DNA of 7,606 nucleotides from Paludibacteraceae bacterium (GTDB lineage Bacteria > Bacteroidota > Bacteroidia > Bacteroidales > Paludibacteraceae). Of the stretch, positions 1 through 4,565 are shown one piece after another. Position numbers and translations under genes: made by a program. The notes beneath the pieces were generated by a model that had not been told where the DNA came from, ran no database searches, and saw nothing but the letters and a program-made list of their open reading frames with translations. The number at the start of each line of letters is the position of its first letter. Within the stretch, counting starts at the first letter, position 1. The stretch is taken from NCBI GenBank assembly GCA_016297215.1, contig JAEDGZ010000043.1:1-7606 (forward strand), in the 5' to 3' direction.

Positions 1-49
1 TAACTAATCACTAACTAATCACTAACTAATCACTAACTAATCACTAACT
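1..49. repeat. 11-bp tandem repeat, four full copies
   Basis: The unit TAACTAATCAC occurs four times without error (1-44), followed by a partial unit TAACT (45-49). The array begins at the window edge and may extend further left. A reverse complement of the unit's core, TGATTAGTT, lies at 60-68, so the last copy (AACTAATCA, 35-43) could form a 9-bp stem with a 16-nt loop. The perfect identity suggests a recently expanded or slippage-prone array. No function can be read from it. Confidence 0.9.
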
Positions 50-87
50 CCAATAGGGTTGATTAGTTTGCTTGCTCAATGAATTTA

Positions 88-109
88 CTTATATCGAACT
101 CACGTTATT
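88..109. repeat. 22-bp dispersed motif, copy 1
   Basis: This 22-bp stretch matches 4128-4149 at 19 positions. It begins CTTAT, has TCGA at 93-96, and ends in the invariant TCACGTTATT (100-109). The differences are at motif positions 6, 11 and 12. Both copies have the same orientation. Copy 2 abuts a gene 3' end, and copy 1 lies in a gene-free region. It is not tied to any family I recognise. Confidence 0.6.
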
Positions 110-117
110 TAAGACTA

Positions 118-146
118 AGCAGGCGGGGACGCCTGCGCACCCGGAC
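118..146. repeat. REP-like GC-rich palindrome, copy A
   Basis: A 29-bp element containing a perfect 7-bp inverted repeat (GCAGGCG at 119-125, CGCCTGC at 130-136) around a GGGA loop, followed by a tail GCACCCGGAC (137-146). It matches 405-433 at 28 of 29 positions in the same orientation. A short, very GC-rich hairpin with a fixed tail, in AT-rich intergenic DNA, resembles REP-type dispersed palindromes. That it belongs to a genome-wide family is inference. No T-run follows on either strand, so it is a poor terminator. Confidence 0.65.
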
Positions 147-149
147 AAG

Positions 150-171
150 ATTTGACTATTTGACAATTTAC
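150..171. repeat. AT-rich short-unit repeat (three units)
   Basis: Three degenerate units of 7-8 bp (ATTTGACT, ATTTGAC, AATTTAC). The 17 bases at 155-171 are identical to 5813-5829 in the leader of the TPR gene. It belongs to the same loose family as the arrays found just upstream of minus-strand start codons elsewhere in the window, but here no start codon follows on either strand. Confidence 0.5.
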
Positions 172-266
172 TTACAGTCATTAATTCATTACCCAGACAA
201 AATTACTTTATGACTGCCGGATGATTCGCTTATCTCGGAACACACGAATGCGGACGATAAGAGAAG

Positions 267-303
267 AAGAGGCTGCCTAACTTGACTTGTCAGGCAGCCT
301 CTT
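267..303. terminator. Strong hairpin, probable intrinsic terminator
   Basis: Perfect 12-bp arms (AAGAGGCTGCCT at 267-278, AGGCAGCCTCTT at 292-303) enclose a 13-nt loop. On the plus strand the stem runs into TTTG; on the minus strand it is followed by the pyrimidine-rich CTTCTCTT. It could serve the leftward lpdA transcript, which ends about 200 bases upstream of it, or a rightward gene beyond the left edge, or both. The stem is strong, but neither flank has a long uninterrupted U-tract, so the direction is left open. Confidence 0.7.
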
Positions 304-371
304 TGCGTGTGTAAATGGCTTATAAGGGGCTAAAATCACAGCAAAAACCATCGTTTTGTTCCAAAACGCCC

Positions 372-388
372 GCAGGCGAGACGCCCGC
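372..388. repeat. REP-like palindrome, divergent copy
   Basis: GCAGGCG (372-378) and CGCCCGC (382-388) flank an AGA loop and form a 7-position stem with one A·C mismatch. The left arm is identical to that of the element at 118-146, but the tail differs. It lies 16 bases from the next palindrome at 405, so the two could form a paired arrangement like that seen in REP clusters elsewhere. Relationship to the other two is inferred from the arm only. Confidence 0.45.
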
Positions 389-404
389 TTCCCCAGCGAT
401 TTTC

Positions 405-433
405 AGCAGGTGGGGACGCCTGCGCACCCGGAC
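405..433. repeat. REP-like GC-rich palindrome, copy B
   Basis: A 28/29 match to the element at 118-146. The single difference (T at 411 in place of C at 124) falls inside the stem and turns a C-G pair into a U·G wobble, so the RNA hairpin would still form (GCAGGTG 406-412, CGCCTGC 417-423, loop GGGA). The tail GCACCCGGAC (424-433) is kept intact. A stem-preserving substitution hints that structure matters, though one change is not proof. Confidence 0.65.
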
Positions 434-447
434 GTCTTTCTTCTTGA

Positions 448-487
448 GGCAGGATGGAGACCGATTAGGGCAGGATGAAGACTGCCC
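448..487. repeat. Short direct repeat with a weak hairpin after lpdA
   Basis: GGCAGGATGGAGAC (448-461) recurs as GGCAGGATGAAGAC (469-482) with one mismatch, 21 bases apart. The second copy also forms a 6-bp inverted repeat, GGGCAG (468-473) with CTGCCC (482-487). It lies 12 bases past the lpdA stop in the minus direction. There is no T-run, so a terminator role is doubtful. Confidence 0.4.
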
Positions 488-499
488 TCCATTATATAA

Positions 500-1870
500 T
501 CAGAGCACCTCTTTCAGTATCTCGCTGACGGTGGGGTGCGGGAAGACTACCTGCTTGAACTCCGGCACTGTGTAGCCCATGCGGACGGCAAAGGAGGCGG
601 CAGCGACGAACTCGGAGCAGGGGTTGCCTATCATGTGCACGCCCAGCACGGTCTGTTGGCGCTTGTCTATCAACATCTTGCAGAGCCCCGTCTCGCCCTC
701 GTTCTCCGCCACGAAGCGCCCGGAGTAGGTCATCGGCAGCGTGCGCACCTCGTATTTGTCGCGCACCTCCTCGGCGGACTTGCCCTCCATGTCTTGGTAG
801 AAACGGCTCACCTCCTGCTCGCTCATGCCCACGCAGGCAATCTCGGGATTGGTATAGACCACGGAGGGGATGGCGTTGTAGGCAATGCGTTGCAGCGGCA
901 ACTGCTTGAGCATGCGCCCTACTGCCACTTCCGCCTGACGGCTCGCCACGTGCGCAAGCATAATCTTACCCGTTACGTCGCCGGCGGCATACACATTGGG
1001 CAGGTTGGTCTTCATGAAGTCATCCACCACGATAGCCCCGCGGTTCATTTCGAGGTCGGAGAGCGCGTCCAGCCCTTGCAGGTTCGCACGCCGCCCCACG
1101 CTGATGAGGATTCGCTCGGCGGAGAACGTGCCGTTGGTGGTCAGCACTTGGTTGCCTTGCAGTTCCAGCACCTTGGTCTCCGTGAGGATGTTGATTCCCG
1201 CCTTTTGGTACTTCTCGCGCAGGATACCGACCACCTCTTGGTCAAGGTTCGGGAGGATGGCAGGCATTGCCTCAATCACCGTTACGGGCACGCCCAACTC
1301 GTGGTACAAAGTGGCAAACTCCATGCCTATCACGCCACCGCCGACAATCACGACGGACTCGGGCAACGCCGTGGCAGCCAATGCGGCGGTGCTATCCCAC
1401 ACGGCGGGGTTGTCTTTCACGCCCGAGATAGGCGGCACGAAATTGACGGAGCCCGTGCAGATAAGCAGGTTCTCCGCCTCAAACTCCTGCTCGTTGCAGC
1501 GGATGACCACTTTCTCGTCGGTGCGCGATACCACTTCCGCTGCTCCGTTGACCACGGTGCAATGTTCGTTGTTGAGCCGCTGCTTGATACCGGCGACCAA
1601 CTTGCGCACCACTTTCGTCTTGCGTTGTGCCATTTTAGCATAATCGAACACCACATCCGATGCGATTACACCGTACTTCGCAGCGTTTTTTGCATTAAAA
1701 TACTGCTTGGCACCGTAGAGCAAGGTCTTGGTAGGGATACACCCGACATTGAGACACGTGCCGCCCAACGCCGTTTGCTCAAAGAGGACTACATCTTTGC
1801 CTGCCTTGGAGGCGATTTCTGCTGCGGTGTAGCCCGCAGGCCCTCCGCCGATAATTGCTAAAAAGTTCAT
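500..1870 (-). CDS. lpdA: Dihydrolipoamide dehydrogenase (E3)
   Basis: FAD-dependent enzyme that re-oxidises the dihydrolipoyl group of 2-oxoacid dehydrogenase complexes or the glycine cleavage system, passing electrons to NAD+ in the cytoplasm. The 456-residue length is normal for the family. Visible features are the N-terminal FAD site GGGPAG (8-13), the redox disulfide C39/C44 in GGTCLNVGCIPTK, an NAD-binding GGGVIG (177-182) with acidic E200 closing the next strand (favouring NAD over NADP), the second FAD motif AAGDV with D298, and the C-terminal dimer-interface HPTVSE with catalytic H445 and E450. The residues before that histidine are F-P rather than the common H-A; the catalytic pair is intact. 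ATG at 1870 is fixed by an in-frame TAA four codons upstream, and no Shine-Dalgarno is seen. No E1 or E2 gene adjoins it, so its partner complex cannot be told. Other flavin disulfide reductases are possible but fit less well. Confidence 0.93.
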   Translation of the reverse strand: MNFLAIIGGGPAGYTAAEIASKAGKDVVLFEQTALGGTCLNVGCIPTKTLLYGAKQYFNAKNAAKYGVIASDVVFDYAKMAQRKTKVVRKLVAGIKQRLNNEHCTVVNGAAEVVSRTDEKVVIRCNEQEFEAENLLICTGSVNFVPPISGVKDNPAVWDSTAALAATALPESVVIVGGGVIGMEFATLYHELGVPVTVIEAMPAILPNLDQEVVGILREKYQKAGINILTETKVLELQGNQVLTTNGTFSAERILISVGRRANLQGLDALSDLEMNRGAIVVDDFMKTNLPNVYAAGDVTGKIMLAHVASRQAEVAVGRMLKQLPLQRIAYNAIPSVVYTNPEIACVGMSEQEVSRFYQDMEGKSAEEVRDKYEVRTLPMTYSGRFVAENEGETGLCKMLIDKRQQTVLGVHMIGNPCSEFVAAASFAVRMGYTVPEFKQVVFPHPTVSEILKEVL

Positions 1871-1917
1871 GGTATTGCTTTATTCTAAAATAAAAGTTCT
1901 ATAAATAGTTCTAATCG

Positions 1918-2508
1918 TTAATATGTTATGTCATTTGCTTGTTTCTTCCATTCCTCGGCTGTGAGGCAAAGTTCATCATACCATTCCTGTCCAAAGCGGC
2001 GGATAAGCGGCTCTTTAAGAAATTGATAGACAGGCAGATGGAGTTTCTTGCCTAATTGCCGTGCGCAATGGCAAATGTCCCAGCGTTGGTACTCCATCCC
2101 CACCATATCGCCTACCTTGGAGAGGCGAATAGGATAGAGATGGCAGGAGATGGGCTTCTTGAAATCAATCTTGCCCGCAGCGTGGGCTTTCTCTATCAGG
2201 CAGTAACACCAACCGTTGTGGTCAGTGCGCGAGAAGACGCAGTCTTTACCGTTGACGATGGAGGTAACGCGCTCGCCGCTCGGGTCGTTGTACGCCACGC
2301 CTTGTTGCTCCACCACCGCCCGCGCCTCTTTGGTCATATCGGGCAGAAGGATAGGCAGGATGTCTTGTATCTTGCGCTCCTCCTCTGCCTCCAGCGGCGC
2401 GCCGGCATCCCCCTCTATGCAACAACAGCCGCGACACTTATCCAAGTCGCAGCAAAACTCTTTCTCGAGGATGTCGAGGCTGACTAATGTATTCTGAATA
2501 AGAAACAC
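1918..2508 (-). CDS. DUF3109-type cysteine-rich protein
   Basis: A 196-residue soluble protein that I recognise as the DUF3109 family of Bacteroidetes, distantly like the YkgJ-type zinc or iron-chelating proteins. It has 13 cysteines. An N-terminal cluster (C19, C20, C25, C28, C29, C30) precedes the conserved EGDAGAPLE (32-40). Then come C90, C101 and C103, C122 in SCHLYPIR, and C146/C148 in a C-H-C motif. The arrangement strongly suggests a bound metal or Fe-S cluster; that is inference, and no reaction is known to me. No signal peptide or membrane segment is seen, so it should be cytoplasmic. The start is GTG at 2508: an in-frame TAA lies six codons upstream, and the sequence FLIQNTLVSLD aligns with how family members usually begin. 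It lies 38 bases after mntP and 47 before lpdA. Confidence 0.8.
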   Translation of the reverse strand: MFLIQNTLVSLDILEKEFCCDLDKCRGCCCIEGDAGAPLEAEEERKIQDILPILLPDMTKEARAVVEQQGVAYNDPSGERVTSIVNGKDCVFSRTDHNGWCYCLIEKAHAAGKIDFKKPISCHLYPIRLSKVGDMVGMEYQRWDICHCARQLGKKLHLPVYQFLKEPLIRRFGQEWYDELCLTAEEWKKQANDITY

Positions 2509-2513
2509 TGAGA

Positions 2514-2542
2514 AATTTACGAATTAAGATTTATAATTTGAG
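2514..2542. repeat. AT-rich 7-bp repeat upstream of the DUF3109 gene
   Basis: Four degenerate 7-bp units on the plus strand (ATTTACG, AATTAAG, ATTTATA, ATTTGAG; 2515-2542). They fill most of the gap between mntP and the GTG start at 2508. This is the most decayed of the arrays upstream of the mntP, def and DUF3109 genes. Confidence 0.5.
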
Positions 2543-2546
2543 ATGG

Positions 2547-3137
2547 CTACATCCACACGCCTTCTACCCATATCTTTATGCCAATGAGTATCAGGATGAT
2601 ACCGCCTATCAGATTGGCATTGAGACGGAACTTCGTGCCTGCATACTTGCCTATCAGGTAGCCGCCTATGGAGAAGAGGAAACTCACCAGCGCGATAATC
2701 CCTACTCCCACCCACAGCCGTTCCGGCACGGGGATGAAGATAACGCCTGTGGCGAGTGCGTCAATGGAGGTGGCGACTGCCAAAAGCAACAATGTTTTCA
2801 AGGAGAAATCGTCCGCGCTGTGGTGGTCTTCGTCCTCGTGATAAGACTCGTAAATCATCTTACCACCGATGAACACCAGCAAGCCCAAGGCTATCCAAGG
2901 CGAGAACTTCGAGAAGAAATCGGCAAAGAGCGTGCCCGCGAAATAGCCTATCAACGGCATTCCGCCTTGGAACAAACCGAAGAGCACCGCCATCAGCACC
3001 GCCTTGGGAGAGAAGCGAGCACAATGCTGCTCCCCGGGGCGCACCACGCAACTCGTTGCCAATCCTTTCGAGACAGACACCGCAAAGCAATCCATCGCCA
3101 AACCGATAGCAATCAGTATGATAGAGAGAATATCCAC
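2547..3137 (-). CDS. mntP: Manganese efflux pump, MntP family
   Basis: Inner-membrane exporter that lowers toxic cytoplasmic Mn2+. The 196-residue protein shows six hydrophobic segments (about 3-25, 45-70, 80-96, 112-134, 141-165, 174-191) in two related halves. Each half carries the family's key aspartate motif: GLAMDCFAVSVSKG with D16, and ATSIDALATGV with D126, which match the essential aspartates of E. coli MntP. A cytoplasmic loop (100-110) is dense in Asp, Glu and His and may contact metal. The start is GTG at 3137: an in-frame TAA lies six codons upstream, and the N-terminus matches family members. It follows def by 54 bases. I see no room for, and no sign of, the Mn-sensing yybP-ykoY riboswitch that controls many mntP genes, so any metal control would have to act elsewhere. 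Substrate is by family; other divalent cations cannot be excluded. Confidence 0.9.
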   Translation of the reverse strand: MDILSIILIAIGLAMDCFAVSVSKGLATSCVVRPGEQHCARFSPKAVLMAVLFGLFQGGMPLIGYFAGTLFADFFSKFSPWIALGLLVFIGGKMIYESYHEDEDHHSADDFSLKTLLLLAVATSIDALATGVIFIPVPERLWVGVGIIALVSFLFSIGGYLIGKYAGTKFRLNANLIGGIILILIGIKIWVEGVWM

Positions 3138-3143
3138 CGAAAG

Positions 3144-3171
3144 ATTTACAAATTACGAATTACGATTTACG
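3144..3171. repeat. AT-rich 7-bp tandem repeat upstream of mntP
   Basis: Four consecutive 7-bp units on the plus strand (ATTTACA, AATTACG, AATTACG, ATTTACG). On the coding (minus) strand they read as GTAA-containing units ending 6 bases before the mntP GTG. The 19 bases at 3153-3171 are identical to 3755-3773 in the def leader. Confidence 0.7.
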
Positions 3172-3191
3172 CAAACAACCCACAAGAGGCA

Positions 3192-3740
3192 TCATCGTTT
3201 GGTTTTGTAGCGTGCAGCGGTTTTTCCCTTCGCGATATTGCCGAGTTTGTTCTTGCAGAACTGGCGACGGATGGGCGAGATACGGTCGGTGAAGACATGC
3301 GCTTCGAGATGGTCGTATTCGTGCAAGACGATACGCGCGGCAAAATCCGTCAGCGTCTCGGTATGCTCCTGAAAGTCAGCGTCTTGGTACCTGATGGTGA
3401 TGGTACGCGGACGCACCACGTTCTCCGAAATACCGGGCAGCGAAAGGCAACCTTCTGCAAAGGAGATAGTCTCTTCGCTCTCCTCGATAATCTCAGGATT
3501 GATAAACACTTTCTTGAAGTCTTTACACTCGGGATAGTCTTCTGCCAACTCGTTGCCGTCCACGATAAACAGACGCTTCGACAAGCCCACTTGCGGTGCT
3601 GCCAAGCCGCAACCCTCAGCCGCCGCCAGCGTCTCCCACATATCGGCGATGAGTTGCTTCAAATCCAACTCACCCTCCTGCACATCCTCCGTTGCCTTCC
3701 GCAACACAGGCTGACCATATAAATAAATAGGTAATATCAT
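3192..3740 (-). CDS. def: Peptide deformylase
   Basis: Metal-dependent hydrolase that removes the formyl group from the N-terminal methionine of new proteins, in the cytoplasm at the ribosome. All three family motifs are present in the 182-residue product: GCGLAAPQ (43-50, Q50 stabilising the transition state), EGCLSLP (96-102, metal ligand C98) and HEYDH (140-144, ligands H140 and H144 with catalytic E141). Length is normal. After HEYDH the sequence is LEAHVF, where LEGxLF is more usual; this lies outside the catalytic set. The ATG at 3740 is fixed by an in-frame TAA two codons upstream, and the leader is A-rich with no Shine-Dalgarno. In several Bacteroidetes def lies next to ruvX; here the same order is kept but with a gap of about 400 bases. 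It probably heads the block def, mntP, DUF3109 gene, lpdA. Confidence 0.95.
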   Translation of the reverse strand: MILPIYLYGQPVLRKATEDVQEGELDLKQLIADMWETLAAAEGCGLAAPQVGLSKRLFIVDGNELAEDYPECKDFKKVFINPEIIEESEETISFAEGCLSLPGISENVVRPRTITIRYQDADFQEHTETLTDFAARIVLHEYDHLEAHVFTDRISPIRRQFCKNKLGNIAKGKTAARYKTKR

Positions 3741-3745
3741 TTTTT

Positions 3746-3780
3746 ATTTACGATTTACGAATTACGATTTACGATTTTAC
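3746..3780. repeat. AT-rich 7-bp tandem repeat abutting the def start
   Basis: Five 7-bp units on the plus strand: ATTTACG, ATTTACG, AATTACG, ATTTACG, ATTTTAC. The array ends only 5 bases from the def ATG. On the coding strand each of the four intact units carries a TAA, and because the period is 7 these fall in all three reading frames within three units. It shares 19 exact bases with the mntP leader (3153-3171). Confidence 0.8.
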
Positions 3781-3943
3781 AAAAACGATCAATAATACTT
3801 TCAAAAATCAACAAGAACGTTTTTTGTTTCAACAAATATTTTCAAAGATTGTTCAAATATTATAAGCCCAATGTATATTCTCAATAACACAATTAGTGTC
3901 TTTCTGTTCTTGATATGGATTATGTATGTAACATGAAGCAGAT

Positions 3944-3972
3944 GCTTGCATCCCGATGGGTCGGGAATAAGC
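3944..3972. other. GC-rich hairpin in the def upstream region
   Basis: TCCCGA (3951-3956) and TCGGGA (3961-3966) form a 6-bp stem with a TGGG loop. Outer arms GCTT (3944-3947) and AAGC (3969-3972) can extend it past a small internal loop. GCTT can also pair with AAGC at 3936-3939, giving an alternative fold. No T-run follows on either strand, so it does not look like an intrinsic terminator. It lies about 210 bases upstream of the def start. Confidence 0.5.
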
Positions 3973-4127
3973 AAACTATTTCAGCAATCAAAGAGTAATT
4001 TGGTTTTTGGTAATAAATTAATGAATAATTACACGAAAATTATATGTTAGAGAAAAAATATTTGAATTATTTTTGGAAATTTTTGTTGAAAAACAATAAT
4101 CGTGTAGTCGTCTTTGTGTAAAAGATT

Positions 4128-4149
4128 CTTATTTCGAGTTCACGTTATT
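4128..4149. repeat. 22-bp dispersed motif, copy 2
   Basis: Matches 88-109 at 19 of 22 positions, with the invariant TCACGTTATT at 4140-4149. Its last base is the third base of the ruvX stop codon, so on the minus strand the motif begins at once after ruvX. The placement suggests a 3'-end element, but it has no hairpin or U-tract of its own. Confidence 0.6.
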
Positions 4150-4565
4150 CACATTCTCTGCGCGTCTAAATACCCTTCCAAGATGATACAGGCGGCGAGT
4201 TTGTCCACTTGGGTCTTGTCTTGGCGGGTTTTCTTTTTCATGCCTCCTGCTATCATGGCTTGGTGTGCCAAGACGGAGGTGAATCGCTCGTCATAGTAGG
4301 TTATGGGTTTGTCGGGGAAAGTCTGCTGGAACCGTGCCACGAAGGGGCGGATATACTGCATGGACTCGCTGTCTTCCCCATTCATCTGCTTCGGGTGTCC
4401 TATCACTACCTCGTCCACCGTTTCTCGGGTGAAATACTCGGTCAGCCACCCTAACAACTCTTTGGTCTCTATGGTAATCAACGGATTAGCCGTTATGCGG
4501 AGCATGTCCGTAACGGCTAATCCTGTGCGTTTCTTTCCAAAATCTATCGCGAGAATCCTGCCCAT
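4149..4565 (-). CDS. ruvX: RuvX/YqgF-family RNase H-fold nuclease
   Basis: A 138-residue protein of the YqgF family, whose members are linked to pre-16S rRNA 5'-end processing and were earlier described as putative Holliday junction resolvases. The RNase H-like fold signature is complete: D8 in AIDFGKKRTGLA, VVIGHP (53-58), the YDERFTS box with E93, and D121 in VDKLAA, giving the expected acidic active-site set. Length is typical. The ATG (4565-4563) shares one base with the upstream TPR gene's TAA (4567-4565), forming TAATG, so translation is probably coupled. It is cytoplasmic. The stop at 4149-4151 overlaps the end of a 22-bp dispersed motif. Which of the two proposed roles applies here cannot be decided from sequence. 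Confidence 0.93.
   Translation of the reverse strand: MGRILAIDFGKKRTGLAVTDMLRITANPLITIETKELLGWLTEYFTRETVDEVVIGHPKQMNGEDSESMQYIRPFVARFQQTFPDKPITYYDERFTSVLAHQAMIAGGMKKKTRQDKTQVDKLAACIILEGYLDAQRM

Larger units (their letters stand above)
1..499. other. Gene-free, repeat-rich intergenic region
   Basis: No credible coding sequence is visible on either strand. The short open frames here have no family resemblance, and the one starting at 315 runs into antisense lpdA. The region holds, in order, an 11-bp tandem array, a 22-bp motif shared with the ruvX 3' end, a GC-rich palindrome, an AT-rich repeat stretch, a strong hairpin at 267-303 and two further GC-rich palindromes. It lies downstream of the lpdA stop, so it is the 3' end of the left gene block. 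The gene beyond the left edge is unknown. Confidence 0.75.
3741..4148. other. AT-rich gap between ruvX and def
   Basis: No coding sequence or recognisable RNA gene. The end next to def is a 7-bp repeat array (3746-3780). The middle is very AT-rich, with several CAAA/TTTG words (3831-3858), and has one GC-rich hairpin at 3944-3972. The end next to ruvX carries the 22-bp dispersed motif. A promoter for the def block is expected here, but no clear minus-strand TTTG...TAnnTTTG pair of the Bacteroidetes type could be picked out. A 7-bp inverted repeat TACACGA/TCGTGTA (about 4030 and 4100) is also present. Confidence 0.7.

Noticed and set aside
1..49. CRISPR array
   Set aside because: The units are 11 bp and directly adjacent with no spacers, and no cas genes are present. 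The 7-bp arrays fail for the same reasons.
468..487. Intrinsic terminator right after lpdA
   Set aside because: The stem is only 6 bp with an 8-nt loop and no T-run follows on the minus strand. The hairpin at 267-303 is a much better candidate.
536..1861. Long plus-strand open frame (441 codons) opposite lpdA
   Set aside because: It is antisense to a gene with every motif of dihydrolipoamide dehydrogenase. Its translation is rich in His, Leu, Val and Arg with no recognisable domain, as expected for a shadow frame. The same applies to plus-strand frames at 2538-3722, 4673-5821 and 6281-7405.
3138..3191. Manganese riboswitch (yybP-ykoY) ahead of mntP
   Set aside because: The def-mntP gap is only 54 bases and mostly 7-bp repeat, too short for the riboswitch, and its conserved loops are not seen.
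3821..3870. Bacteroidetes-type promoter for def on the minus strand
   Set aside because: Several TTTG words occur, but no TAnnTTTG at a proper distance from an upstream TTTG. The nearest, TAATATTTG, has one base too many. In such AT-rich DNA these words are expected by chance.
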